Assembly: GCF_000331005.1 (NCBI RefSeq)
Contig: NZ_AEJB01000019.1
Location: forward strand, 1-39,928
Reading direction: 5' to 3'
DNA: 39,928 nt
Source: Streptomyces turgidiscabies Car8
Lineage (GTDB): Bacteria > Actinomycetota > Actinomycetes > Streptomycetales > Streptomycetaceae
Position 1 is the stretch's first letter, and the number at the start of each line of letters is the position of its first letter. Below, one piece after another: positions 1 through 7,983 of the stretch. Below the pieces are notes generated by a model. The model ran no database searches and had not been told where the DNA came from. It worked only from the letters and a program-made list of their open reading frames with translations. The translations under genes were made by a program, and so were the position numbers.

Positions 1-64
1 TCTGTCCCGTCTGTCCTGCCTGTCCACAGTGCCGTACGGGTACGGGTCGCCGTTGGAGGTGGGT

Positions 65-910
65 ATGAGCGAGGACGTGGACGAGGCGGGCTGGGCGATC
101 GAGCCCGGCGACGAGATGGCGCCGATGATCGAGGTCGTCGGCGGGGTGATCAGGTTCCACCGGGAGGCCGTCGCAATGTCGGTGCCCGACTTCGCGGCGG
201 CCATGGGCTACGGCGAGGATCTGATCCGGAAGGTGGAACGGGGCTCACGGATTCCCCGGGTCGAATTCCTGTACAACGCCGATGAGTTGCTGAACGCCGG
301 GGGAGCGGTTCGCGCTCTGCGCAAGTACGTGGAGGCGGCTCAGTATCCGAAGAAGGTGCGGAAGCTCAAGGAGTTGGAGGAGCGGGCGGTGGAGATGTTG
401 TTGTACAGCAACCACAACATCCACGGCCTGTTGCAGACGCCGGAGTTCGCGAAAGCGTTGTTCGAGATGACGCAGCCTCCGCTGTCCCGGGAAGTGATGG
501 AGAGGGAGACGGCCGCGCGTATGGCTCGGAAGTCGGTCTTCGACGCGGACCCTGTGCCCTCGCTCAATTTCATCCAGGAGCAGGTGACGCTGGAGCGCCC
601 CTACGGTGGGAAGCCGGTGTTGCGCCGACAGCTTGAACACCTGCTGGAGGTAGGGCGGTTGAGGAACGTCACCCTTCAGGTCATGCCGACCTACAGTGAT
701 GAGCACGCCGGGACGCAGGGCCGGATCCAGGTGCTGAAGTTCGCTGACGGTACGGCGGTCGGGCGCTGCGACGGGGCGTTCAACGGACGTCCGGTCTCAA
801 CTCCCAGGGATCTTCGGATCCTTGAACTGCGCTATGGGATGATTCGGGCACAGGCTCTCCCTCCGAGGGAGTCGCTGGCCTTCATCGAGCAAGCGCTGGG
901 AGCGTTATGA
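65..910 (+). CDS. XRE-family HTH regulator with DUF5753-type C-terminal domain
   Basis: This is a cytoplasmic DNA-binding regulator of the large Streptomyces family that combines an N-terminal helix-turn-helix with a C-terminal DUF5753 domain. The HTH lies at about residues 30-75 (IRFHREAVAMSVPDFAAAMG, then LIRKVERGSRIP, the recognition-helix region). The rest, with LLQTPEFAKAL, FIQEQVTLERPYGG and VTLQVMP, is typical DUF5753. I start it at ATG 65 because GGAGG at 55-59 is correctly spaced; an in-frame GTG at 29 has no such site and would add 12 residues. Its stop overlaps the start of the DUF397 gene by 4 nt (ATGA), so the two are translationally coupled. Pairs of this kind include developmental regulators such as WhiJ, but which target this one controls cannot be read from the sequence. 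Confidence 0.9.
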   Translation: MSEDVDEAGWAIEPGDEMAPMIEVVGGVIRFHREAVAMSVPDFAAAMGYGEDLIRKVERGSRIPRVEFLYNADELLNAGGAVRALRKYVEAAQYPKKVRKLKELEERAVEMLLYSNHNIHGLLQTPEFAKALFEMTQPPLSREVMERETAARMARKSVFDADPVPSLNFIQEQVTLERPYGGKPVLRRQLEHLLEVGRLRNVTLQVMPTYSDEHAGTQGRIQVLKFADGTAVGRCDGAFNGRPVSTPRDLRILELRYGMIRAQALPPRESLAFIEQALGAL

Positions 911-1098
911 GTACCTCGGAACTGCACTGGTTCAAGAGCAGCTACAGCGACAGTGGCGAACCCGGTGACTGCGTAGAGGTCGCCACCACCCCCGTCGTCA
1001 TCCACATCCGGGACTCCAAGACCCCCGTCGAGACCCCGCACCTCACCCTCGCGCCCACCAGCTGGAATTCGTTCGTGGCGCATCTGTCCGCCCGCTAA
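907..1098 (+). CDS. DUF397 domain-containing small protein
   Basis: A 63-residue acidic protein made of one DUF397 domain: it opens with LHWFKSSYSDSG, followed by GDCVEVA, VHIRDSK-like (VIHIRDSK) and a closing SWNSFVAHL, all hallmark positions. Its ATG overlaps the stop of the HTH gene by 4 nt, which is the usual arrangement. Proteins of this family are thought to work with the neighbouring HTH protein as an antagonist or co-regulator; that role is known only for a few members such as those near whiJ. It is normal length and intact. Confidence 0.9.
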   Translation: MSTSELHWFKSSYSDSGEPGDCVEVATTPVVIHIRDSKTPVETPHLTLAPTSWNSFVAHLSAR

Positions 1099-1108
1099 CG
1101 TGCCGGGC

Positions 1109-1594
1109 ATGACCACGTCTACCCGTTTCGCCGAGGCCCTCGATGAGCTGGGCCTCAGTGAACTCACCTCCCGTATCCGCCGCTTTCCCGACGAGACCCG
1201 TACCGCCGCCGAGGCCGCCGCTGCCATCGGGTGTGAGCTGAGCCAGATCTGCAAGTCGCTGATCTTCTCCGCCGACGGGGTCCCGGTCCTCGTCCTCATG
1301 GACGGTGCCTCCCGGGTCGACGTCGAGCTCGTCCGGTTCGAGCTGTGCGCCGCGAAGGTCACCCGGGCCAAGGTGGACGTCGTACGGGAGACCACCGGGT
1401 ACGCCATCGGGGGCGTGCCGCCCTTCGGGCACCGGACCAGGACCCGTGTCCTCGCCGACCGTTCGCTGCTGGAGCACGACCTCGTCTGGGCCGCCGCCGG
1501 CACCCCGTACACCGTGTTCCCGATGGAGCCGAAGGCCCTGATCGCCCACGCCGGTGCGACCCTCGTGGATGTGCGCGAGTCGGCGACCTCGTGA
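1109..1594 (+). CDS. YbaK/EbsC-family aminoacyl-tRNA deacylase
   Basis: A single-domain protein of 161 residues related to YbaK/ProX and the editing domain of prolyl-tRNA synthetase. It probably hydrolyses a mischarged tRNA such as Cys-tRNA(Pro), freeing the tRNA. The family lysine is in the motif ICKSLIF and the substrate-pocket loop is GGVPPFGH, both conserved. ATG 1109 gives the natural N-terminus (MTTSTRFAEALDELG); an in-frame GTG at 1100 adds only three residues. The stop codon overlaps the GTG of the next gene by 4 nt (GTGA), so this and the exporter are co-translated. The exact tRNA substrate is an inference from the family. Confidence 0.88.
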   Translation: MTTSTRFAEALDELGLSELTSRIRRFPDETRTAAEAAAAIGCELSQICKSLIFSADGVPVLVLMDGASRVDVELVRFELCAAKVTRAKVDVVRETTGYAIGGVPPFGHRTRTRVLADRSLLEHDLVWAAAGTPYTVFPMEPKALIAHAGATLVDVRESATS

Positions 1595-2436
1595 CCCCGG
1601 CCGTCACCGCCGCCGTACTGCTCGCCGCCGTCACGCACGCCTGCTGGAACGCGCTCGCGCACCGCATCACCGACAAGCTGGTCGGGTTCACGCTCATCGC
1701 CGGCGGCGGGATGGTCATCGGGCTGGTCGCTGTGCCGTTTCTGCCGGTCCCCGCTGCCGGGGCGTGGCCGTATCTCGTGGCGTCGGCCCTCATCCACATC
1801 GCCTATTACGTGCTGCTCATGCGCTCGTTCCGGCTCGGTGACTTCGGGCAGGCCTATCCGATCGCGCGCGGTACCGCGCCCCTCGTGGTGACCGTCCTCG
1901 CCGCCGTGTTCGCGCACGAGGTGCCCGACGGCTGGGCGGCGGCCGGAATCGCCGTGTCCTGTGCGGGACTTACCGGTGTCGCGCTGTGGGGACTGCGTGG
2001 GCGGCGGCCCAACTGGGCGGCGATCGGCGCCGCGTTGGCGACCGGCCTCTCCATCGCCGCGTACACCGTCGTCGACGGGCTGGGCGTACGGGCCTCGGGG
2101 TCCGCGCTCGCCTACATCGCCTGGCTGATGGCCCTGGAGGGCATCGCCGTCCCCGCCTACGCGCTGTACCGCTGGCGGGGACAGTTCCTCGCGACGGTAC
2201 GGCCGTTCGCCGCCGTCGGACTGCTCGGCGGCGCGCTGTCCGTGGCCGCGTACGGGCTGGTGCTGTGGGCGCAGACCCGGGCCGAACTCGCCCCTGTCGC
2301 GGCACTCAGGGAGTCGTCGATCATCGTGGGGGCGGCCATCGGGGCCGTGTTCTTCAAGGAGCGGTTCGGAGCGCCCAGGATCGCCGCCGCCGGGCTGCTC
2401 GTCGTCGGGATCGGGCTGATGCTGCACGCGGGATAG
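1591..2436 (+). CDS. EamA/DMT-family transporter
   Basis: A hydrophobic 281-residue protein with about ten membrane segments arranged as two EamA repeats, the normal size and layout of the drug/metabolite transporter superfamily. It begins VTPAVTAAVLLAAVTHACWNALAHR; the second repeat starts around residue 150 (NWAAIGAALATGLSIAAYT), and the family ends in LRESSIIVGAAIGAVFFKE, here present. Start is GTG 1591, whose GTGA overlaps the stop of the deacylase gene. An open frame continues upstream, but it only shadows that gene. It probably exports a small metabolite; the substrate is not evident. Confidence 0.88.
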   Translation: MTPAVTAAVLLAAVTHACWNALAHRITDKLVGFTLIAGGGMVIGLVAVPFLPVPAAGAWPYLVASALIHIAYYVLLMRSFRLGDFGQAYPIARGTAPLVVTVLAAVFAHEVPDGWAAAGIAVSCAGLTGVALWGLRGRRPNWAAIGAALATGLSIAAYTVVDGLGVRASGSALAYIAWLMALEGIAVPAYALYRWRGQFLATVRPFAAVGLLGGALSVAAYGLVLWAQTRAELAPVAALRESSIIVGAAIGAVFFKERFGAPRIAAAGLLVVGIGLMLHAG

Positions 2437-2453
2437 GTCGCCCCAGCGGTCTT

Positions 2454-2996
2454 CTAGGGTTCGTTCCGCACAGGGGTGCCGGGCGCGAAGTGGGCGACGG
2501 CGGTGATCAGCCGGTCCTTGTCGAGGCTCCACCCGTTGACCGCCCGGGACGACATCGCCGTGTCGGCGGGTACCGGGGCCAGGGACTCCAGGACGGCACG
2601 GGACTTCGGGCCGTCACCAGGCAGGGCTGGCGCTCCTTCTCGCCGGGACACCCCGACGTAGGGCAGGGAGGCGAGGCCTACGGTCTGGCGCCACAGCACG
2701 AGGCCTGTGATGTCGTCCCAGGGCACGTGAGTGGTGGTGGCCTTGTACCGGGCGGGGTTCCCGCCGAGGAGCACACCTGTCTCGTCCACCCGGAACGCGA
2801 CCTTGCGGCTCAGCGTCATGTACGCCATGAACAGCCCGCCCCCGCCGAACAGCGGCAGACCCAGTATCCGCGCGGGCAACGGCATGCCCGGGAGGAAGAG
2901 GACCGCGGTGAACGCGGCGCAGCACGCCACCAGTCTTATGGTCTTGCGGTCCCAGCCGTAGCGCGCCTCATACACAGGCGAGATGTCGCGATCCAT
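2454..2996 (-). CDS. membrane protein with PH-like domain
   Basis: A 180-residue protein not recognised as a named family. After a charged N-terminus (MDRDISPVYEARYGWDRK) come two hydrophobic stretches at about residues 22-38 and 42-60. A soluble region from about residue 65 resembles a bacterial PH domain (VAFRVDETGVLLGG, VPWDDITGLVLWR). Small proteins of this build are common in Streptomyces. It is convergent with the transporter gene, with 17 nt between the stops, and its start lies 69 nt past the RidA stop. Function unknown; the PH assignment rests on pattern only. Confidence 0.72.
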   Translation of the reverse strand: MDRDISPVYEARYGWDRKTIRLVACCAAFTAVLFLPGMPLPARILGLPLFGGGGLFMAYMTLSRKVAFRVDETGVLLGGNPARYKATTTHVPWDDITGLVLWRQTVGLASLPYVGVSRREGAPALPGDGPKSRAVLESLAPVPADTAMSSRAVNGWSLDKDRLITAVAHFAPGTPVRNEP

Positions 2997-3065
2997 GGCT
3001 AGATCATGACAACGTCCAGCTCCTCGGGGAAGCCTCTGCGGTCAGTGCGGCAAGCGGTGAGCCGG

Positions 3066-3470
3066 CTACGGGCGTACCGCCACCGCGTCCACCTCGAACA
3101 GCATCCCCGGTAGGGCCAGCGAGGCGACGCCGCTCAGTGTCTGGGCCGGGAGGCGGTCGCCGAAGCGCATGTGCAGCGCCTTGCCGAGGGTTTCCAGCTT
3201 GTCGAGGTCGTGGTCGACGATGAACGTGCCGAGGCGTACGACGTTTTCGTACCCGAGGCCGACCCCTTCCAGCGCCGAGCGCAGCCGGTCGAACGCCAGG
3301 TCCACCTGGGCGGCGAAGTCACCGGGGACGGGTGCGCCGGTGGCGTCGGAGGCGTACTGGCCGCCGATGTACACGGCTTTGCCGGGTGCCGAGACGGCGT
3401 GGCTGTAGCCGAAGGGCGTCGGGTCGTGCAGGGCGGGCGGGTTGGTGATCGTGCGCTCGTCGGACGTCAT
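3066..3470 (-). CDS. RidA family protein (YjgF/YER057c/UK114)
   Basis: A 134-residue cytoplasmic protein of the RidA fold. Archetypal RidA hydrolyses reactive enamine/imine intermediates released by PLP enzymes. Recognisable elements are YSHAVSAPGKAVYIGGQYASD near the N-terminus, DLAFDRLRSALEGVG, VVRLGTFIVD, and the C-terminal LPGMLFEVDAVAV. The arginine of the catalytic RidA motif (normally C-R-A-x-V) is not clearly present, since the end reads LSGVASLALPGMLFEVDAVA, so it may belong to a Rid subgroup without deaminase activity. ATG 3470 gives the family's normal length; a longer open frame to 3539 has an uncharacteristic basic N-terminus. Confidence 0.85.
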   Translation of the reverse strand: MTSDERTITNPPALHDPTPFGYSHAVSAPGKAVYIGGQYASDATGAPVPGDFAAQVDLAFDRLRSALEGVGLGYENVVRLGTFIVDHDLDKLETLGKALHMRFGDRLPAQTLSGVASLALPGMLFEVDAVAVRP

Positions 3471-3555
3471 GTCGGGGCCAACGCTCCGGGTGCGCTCGTG
3501 ATTCCGGTGCACCAAGTGCCCGGGGACCCGGTCCGGCATTCCGCCGGGGGCGGGC

Positions 3556-4101
3556 TCAGCGCTGGTCGGCCGGTGCCGCGTAGCAGTGGACCTTCACCCG
3601 TTGCCCGGGGCCCCATTCCTGCTCCACCTCCGCCGCCAGCAGGGTCCAGCCCAGGCGTTCGTACAGGGCCGCCGCCGCTGTGTCCGTCGACGCCACGTCG
3701 AGTACGGGGTGCAGGGCGCGGAACCTCGCCTCCGCCACCGCCCGTGCCATCAGCGCCGCGCCGACTCCCCGGCCACGGGCCGCCGGATCGACGTACAGGC
3801 GGTTGATCACCGCAGTCGGGCCCCGGTTCCACAGGGCCGCCGCCGCGTCGCCCTCCTCGCTGCGGGACAGGACGATATGGCCGACGATCCCCTCATCGCC
3901 CTCCCCTTCCGCATCCGCGACCCACACCGCGAGGAGCGAACCAGGGGTCAGCCAACCGGCCGGGTCAGTCGGCCAGTTGAGGGGGTATGCGTTCTGCTCG
4001 TGGACCGTCGCCAGCACCCGTACGCATGCGTCGAGGTCAGCCTCCGTGCGGGGGCGGATGCTGAACCGGGCTGAATTCGCAGTGCTGTTGGTGGCTGTCA
4101 C
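3556..4101 (-). CDS. GNAT family N-acetyltransferase
   Basis: A 181-residue GCN5-related acetyltransferase using acetyl-CoA on an unknown substrate. The N-terminal strand is FSIRPRTEADLDACVRVL, and the central strand leads into the acetyl-CoA pyrophosphate loop AARGRGVGAALM (R/Q-x-x-G-x-G/A motif) at about residues 118-129. The C-terminal VLDVASTDTAAAALYERLGW is the usual GNAT motif B. I choose GTG 4101 because it overlaps the stop of the phosphoesterase gene by 4 nt (GTGA); the frame is open further upstream but only as antisense-like low-quality sequence. Coupling to the phosphoesterase suggests one transcript, although no functional link is obvious. Confidence 0.88.
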   Translation of the reverse strand: MTATNSTANSARFSIRPRTEADLDACVRVLATVHEQNAYPLNWPTDPAGWLTPGSLLAVWVADAEGEGDEGIVGHIVLSRSEEGDAAAALWNRGPTAVINRLYVDPAARGRGVGAALMARAVAEARFRALHPVLDVASTDTAAAALYERLGWTLLAAEVEQEWGPGQRVKVHCYAAPADQR

Positions 4102-5567
4102 ACGCGTAGGTAAGCACGGACGCCCGACAGGTCGTGCGGGCGCATGCTGTTGCGGTCGGTCACCGAGCGGCCGAGGGCGTGGTGGGGCCACATGCCGCCC
4201 GCGGTGAGGCGGCTGCGTTCTACCCAGGCGCGGGCCGGGACGCTGCTGTTCTTGTAGTAGTTGAGGGCGTAGCCGCCGGTGTGGACGCGGAGCAGGCAGA
4301 AGCCGCCCGGGTAGTCCTTGACCGCGCTGACCTCCTGCTGGGTGACGTGCGGGGCGCTGCTCAGGAGCGTGCGCTTGTTGCGGTGGGTGTGACCCGCGTG
4401 GTGGAGGAAGACACCGGGGGAGGCGGAGTAGGCGTCGACGATCGAACGGGCCTGACCGCGGTCCAGGCGCTGACCGCGTCCCATGGGGAACACCGAGTCC
4501 CGTGTCGTCAGCGGGTGATGGCCGAAGACGATCGTCGGCTGGTCCTTGTCCGTCCTCAACTCGCCCTGGAACCATGCCAGTTGTTCGGCGCTCAGACCGC
4601 CCGCGTCCCCGCCGTTGCCTTCCTTCTCATAGGTGTCGAGGCCGATCAGGCGCAGGCCGCCCAGGTCGCGCGCGAAGTAGCCGGGGCCGTCGGCGCCGCC
4701 GAGGAAGCCGTCGCGGAAGGAGTCGTCGGGGTGCCGGGGGCGGTCGTGGTTGCCCCGTACGACGAAGTAGTCCCGTCCGTGGGTGCCGAAGCCGTCCAGG
4801 ATGCGGCGGGCCTCGGCCAGGTCCCGGGGTGCGCCGGCCGCCGAGATGTCCCCGGCGGCGAGCAGGACGTCGGCGCCGCGCCGGTGGGCCTCCTCGACCA
4901 TCGCCACGCTCATGATCTCCGGGTACGGGTCCAGGCCGGGCTGCTGCGAGACCCCGCGCAGCATCGGGACGCCGGCCACCCGGCCCGCCGTGGTCTCGCC
5001 GAGGTGCAGGTCGTTGCAGAGCGCGACGGAGAGGAGGTGGCGGCCGGGGGGCGGCTGGGGGGTCGTGAAGGAGTACGGGCCGCCGTGCGAGCCCAGACCG
5101 TGCAGCGAGGTGCCGACCGCGTTGCCGCGCACCAGGTGCAGCGGGGTCGGTGTGGCCGCCCGGCCCCGCGAACGGGCCTGGTAGTAGTACGTCTGGCCCG
5201 GTTCCAGGTCCGTCAGTTCGACGTGGTGGTGGGCGGTCGGCCGGCCCTCGGACGCCGTGCGCGTGAGGTGGGCGGGGTGGGTGCCGTACACGACCTCGCC
5301 CTCGGTGACGGCGGGGATCAGGTGGCCGAAACCGTCGTCCGTGCCCGGCACCGCCGTGGACCAGGTGATGACGGCGCTGTCCTCGGTGAGGGTGACCAGC
5401 TCCAGGTTGACGGCCGTCACGACGTCGGCGCGCGTGACGCGTTCCCGACGCGCGGCGAGCGCGGAACGCAGGACGGCGGGCGTGAGAATCGCGCCGGACC
5501 GGACGAGGTCGCGGGGGTCGGGGAACGCCGCGAGGGCGGCGAGGGGAGCGGAGAGACAGCAGCGCAT
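4098..5567 (-). CDS. metallophosphoesterase with N-terminal fibronectin-III-like domain
   Basis: A 489-residue calcineurin-like phosphoesterase. After about 45 residues comes a fibronectin-type region (VNLELVTLTEDSAVITWSTAVPG through DLEPGQTYYYQARS), the layout of purple-acid-phosphatase relatives. The two-metal site motifs then follow in order: NDLHLGE (D-x-H, near residue 187), LAAGDIS (near 238), RGNHDRP (near 272), FGHHPL (near 349) and AGHTHRN (near 392). All metal ligands are present, so an active phosphatase or phosphodiesterase is likely; the substrate is unknown. Start ATG 5567 is the first Met that gives a sensible N-terminus (MRCCLSAPLAALAAFPDPRD). There is no clear signal peptide. 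The next gene overlaps by 4 nt. Confidence 0.87.
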   Translation of the reverse strand: MRCCLSAPLAALAAFPDPRDLVRSGAILTPAVLRSALAARRERVTRADVVTAVNLELVTLTEDSAVITWSTAVPGTDDGFGHLIPAVTEGEVVYGTHPAHLTRTASEGRPTAHHHVELTDLEPGQTYYYQARSRGRAATPTPLHLVRGNAVGTSLHGLGSHGGPYSFTTPQPPPGRHLLSVALCNDLHLGETTAGRVAGVPMLRGVSQQPGLDPYPEIMSVAMVEEAHRRGADVLLAAGDISAAGAPRDLAEARRILDGFGTHGRDYFVVRGNHDRPRHPDDSFRDGFLGGADGPGYFARDLGGLRLIGLDTYEKEGNGGDAGGLSAEQLAWFQGELRTDKDQPTIVFGHHPLTTRDSVFPMGRGQRLDRGQARSIVDAYSASPGVFLHHAGHTHRNKRTLLSSAPHVTQQEVSAVKDYPGGFCLLRVHTGGYALNYYKNSSVPARAWVERSRLTAGGMWPHHALGRSVTDRNSMRPHDLSGVRAYLRV

Positions 5568-5756
5568 GATCGGAACGTGCCCGTGGCCCGTTAACGGCAG
5601 CCGTGGAGGCGGGGGCGGCCGAACGTATGGGGCACGACAACTCCTTGGCGTCGGTGCGGTCGGTGCGGGGGTTCTTGCAGCGTACGACCGAGGGGAGAGC
5701 GCGCATCCCTCACTCGGGGCGAACGCGACGAACGTCACACAACGGACGCGCCGGAG

Positions 5757-5800
5757 ATACGCCGGACTCAGTACCCGCGATACCGGACTCGGTACGCGCG
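5757..5800. repeat. two imperfect 21-23 bp direct repeats upstream of the DUF1876 gene
   Basis: Copy 1 is 5757-5779 and copy 2 is 5780-5800. Both share ATAC, then CGGACTC, a purine, GTAC, a variable base and CGCG; copy 1 has two extra bases after ATAC. They sit head to tail in the divergent region between the phosphoesterase (start 5567) and the DUF1876 gene (start 5864). The positions suit an operator or upstream activator site. No known regulator motif was recognised. Confidence 0.5.
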
Positions 5801-5863
5801 GCACATGTGCGTGCCGGGGCCGACAGGAGCACCCTGGAAGCAGCGGTACCGGAGGTGATCGTC

Positions 5864-6142
5864 ATGACGCACACCGCAGTGGGATGGCATGTAGAGCTGG
5901 AGTTCGAGGAGGACGAGCAGCGCACGCGCGCCGCCGCCCTCGTACGGCTGGCGGACGGCAGCGAGGTACGGGCCAACGGGTACGCCAGCCGTCACCGGTC
6001 CGACGAGAACCAGCCGCGCATCGGCGAGGAGATCGCCGGGGCACGCGCCCTCAACGAACTGGCGATGAAGCTGCTGACGAAGGCCCACGACGAGATCGAC
6101 GAGGCGTCGGGGCGTACGTCGCGTTCACTGGGCCTCAGGTAG
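5864..6142 (+). CDS. DUF1876 domain-containing protein
   Basis: A small acidic protein of 92 residues belonging to the DUF1876 group of actinobacteria. It opens HTAVGWHVELEFEEDEQRTRAAALVRLADG, followed by NGYASRHRSDENQPRIGEEIAGARALNELA, the two conserved blocks. ATG 5864 follows GGAGGT at 5851-5856, an excellent ribosome-binding site. The open frame reaches back to 5603, but that region is non-coding in character. The function of the family is not established; members often sit near stress-response genes. Its last 18 nt overlap the end of the convergent serine-hydrolase gene. Confidence 0.85.
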   Translation: MTHTAVGWHVELEFEEDEQRTRAAALVRLADGSEVRANGYASRHRSDENQPRIGEEIAGARALNELAMKLLTKAHDEIDEASGRTSRSLGLR

Positions 6143-7318
6143 GAGGGCGGCCCGCACCGCCCGTACCAGCGCCTGTGCGCGCCCGTCCGCCGTCACGCTC
6201 TTGCGGAAGCCGTTCGTCACATAGCCGAAGGCGATACCCGACTCGGGGTCGGCGAAGCCGAGGGCTCCGCCCCTGCCCGGGTGGCCGAAGGAGCCGGGGG
6301 CCAGGAGAGGCGCGGCCGTGCCGTGGAGCATGTAGCCGAGGCCGAAGCGGGTGCCGATGACCAGGACGCGGTCCGGGCCCGCCGACTCCTCGCGCCGGGC
6401 CAGCTCGACCGTCTCCGGGGTGAACAGGCGTGTCCCGCCGTCGACTTGGTCGATGAGGGAGGCGTAGAAGCGGGCGAGTCCGTCGGCCGTGGCGATGCCG
6501 TTGGAGGCGGGGAGGGCTGCGGCCCGGTACGCGGGGTCGTTCTCGTCGGGCAGCGGGGTTATCGCGGCGAAGGCGCGGCTGGTGAGGGAGTCCGGGTCGG
6601 CGTAGGCGTCGGCGACGGACCGCTTGGGGCGCGTCCGGAGGGCCGGGCCACCCGTCTCCGGGGTCTGGACCCGGCCCACCCGGCCCACGCGTCCTGCCTC
6701 CGCGTCCGGCAGCCCGAGCCACAGGTCGAGGCCCGCCGGTCCCGCGATCTCCGCCGCGACCCACTCTCCGACCGGGCGCCCGCCGACCCGCCGTACGAGC
6801 TCGCCCGTCAGCCAGCTGTACGTCTGCGCGTGGTACCCGTGGTCCGTGCCCGGCGCCCAGACCGGCGCCTGCGCCGCGACCGCCGCCGCGCCGAGGTCGG
6901 GATCGGCAGCCTGCGCGGGGGTGAGTGGCCGGTCGAGGACGGGGACGCCCGCGCGGTGCCCGAGCAGATGCCGGACGAGGGTCCGCTCCTTGCCCGCCGC
7001 CTTGAACTCCGGCCAGTACTCGGCCACGGGGGCGTCCAGGTCCAGCTCACCGCGCTCGGCCAGCATCAGGAGTGCGGCGGCGGCGACGCCCTTCGTCGCC
7101 GAGCGCACGATCTGCGCGGTGCCGTGCTCCCAGGGCGCGTCGCCGTCGACGTCACGGGTACCGGCCCACAGGTCGACGACCCGGCGCCCGTCCCGGTACA
7201 CGGTGACGGCGGCGCCGTGCTCGCCGCCGGTCGCGAAGTTGCGCACGAACGCGTCCCTGACCGGCTCGAAGCCCTCGGCCACCACGCCGCTCACGTTCAC
7301 GTCCATGTTCGAGTCCAC
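6125..7318 (-). CDS. serine hydrolase, beta-lactamase (class C)/esterase family VIII
   Basis: A 397-residue serine hydrolase of the beta-lactamase/DD-peptidase fold. The nucleophile motif S-x-x-K is SATK at residues 73-76, followed by the typical helix GVAAAALLMLAERGELDLDAPVAEYWPEF. The second active-site tyrosine is in HAQTYSWLTGELV, and the third box is FGHPGRGGALGFADPESG (H-x-G type rather than K-T-G). That combination is typical of family VIII carboxylesterases and EstB-like enzymes more than of true beta-lactamases. No signal peptide is visible, which also favours an intracellular esterase. GTG 7318 is used; ATG 7306, four codons in, is an equally plausible start. Confidence 0.87.
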   Translation of the reverse strand: MDSNMDVNVSGVVAEGFEPVRDAFVRNFATGGEHGAAVTVYRDGRRVVDLWAGTRDVDGDAPWEHGTAQIVRSATKGVAAAALLMLAERGELDLDAPVAEYWPEFKAAGKERTLVRHLLGHRAGVPVLDRPLTPAQAADPDLGAAAVAAQAPVWAPGTDHGYHAQTYSWLTGELVRRVGGRPVGEWVAAEIAGPAGLDLWLGLPDAEAGRVGRVGRVQTPETGGPALRTRPKRSVADAYADPDSLTSRAFAAITPLPDENDPAYRAAALPASNGIATADGLARFYASLIDQVDGGTRLFTPETVELARREESAGPDRVLVIGTRFGLGYMLHGTAAPLLAPGSFGHPGRGGALGFADPESGIAFGYVTNGFRKSVTADGRAQALVRAVRAALLPEAQ

Positions 7319-7369
7319 GCGGGTGTAACGCGCACCTACCCGCCCGCGATTCCTCAGCCCGTGAGCTGA

Positions 7370-7846
7370 TCAGCCCAGAATGATCGTCACGTCGATGTTG
7401 TCGCGGGTGGCGTTCGAGTACGGGCAGACCATGTGGGCCGCGTCGACCAGCTTGGCCGCGATGTCCTGGTCCAGGATCGGCAGCGACACGCTCAGGGCGA
7501 CCGCGAGGCCGTAGCCCTGCTGCTTGTTGGGGCCGATGCCCACCTTCGCGGCGACCGTGGAGCCCGACAGGTCGTAGCCCTCGCGGCGGCCGACCAGGAC
7601 CAGCGCGTTGTGGAAGCACGAGCTGTACCCGGCCGCGAACAGCTGCTCCGGATTGGTGCCGTTGCCGTCTCCGCCCAGCTGCGGAGGCATCGCCACCTTC
7701 AGGGCGATCTGGCCGTCCTGGCTGGTGACATCCCCGTTCCGGCCGCCGTGAGCGGTGGCCTCGGCGACGTACATGATCTTCGTCGGACGAGAGTCCGGAC
7801 GAGTGTCGGCGGTACGGGCCTCGACGTCGATACCGGCGTCAGTCAC
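7370..7846 (-). CDS. ohr: organic hydroperoxide resistance peroxiredoxin Ohr
   Basis: A 158-residue Ohr/OsmC-family thiol peroxidase that reduces organic and fatty-acid hydroperoxides. The two catalytic cysteines are present: C77 in AAGYSSCFHNAL and C141 in HMVCPYSNAT. The core motif NPEQLFAAGYSSCF identifies Ohr rather than OsmC. The protein has about 20 extra N-terminal residues compared with the shortest homologues. It lies 137 bp downstream of the OhrR gene on the same strand, with its own potential promoter region between. S. coelicolor has several ohr paralogues, so I do not assign a letter. Confidence 0.93.
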   Translation of the reverse strand: MTDAGIDVEARTADTRPDSRPTKIMYVAEATAHGGRNGDVTSQDGQIALKVAMPPQLGGDGNGTNPEQLFAAGYSSCFHNALVLVGRREGYDLSGSTVAAKVGIGPNKQQGYGLAVALSVSLPILDQDIAAKLVDAAHMVCPYSNATRDNIDVTIILG

Positions 7847-7908
7847 GGCAGAACCTCCCCCAAAGCGGACAACAGAAGCACAGAACCATGTGCAGAAACT
7901 GCGAAGAG

Positions 7909-7930
7909 CACAACTACATCGTGCACAAGG
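7909..7930. promoter_or_regulatory. possible OhrR operator upstream of ohr
   Basis: This part of the ohrR-ohr gap (7847-7983) holds two copies of GCACAA, one just before the CTACATC stretch and one after it, and the second overlaps the palindrome GTGCAC. It lies about 65-80 bp before the ohr start. It is the only locally AT-richer, repeated element in the gap, so it is my best guess for a redox-sensitive MarR-type operator. I do not claim a match to a published OhrR box. Confidence 0.3.
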
Positions 7931-7983
7931 TACCGGCTGGTAGGGGTGTATCCGTCATCCGGGGGTGGAGAGCGTGAGTTACC

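Noticed and set aside
832..2532. 566-residue open frame on the minus strand
   Set aside because: It is an antisense shadow across the deacylase and transporter genes, with Arg/Gly-rich composition and no domain. The plus-strand genes carry clear family motifs.
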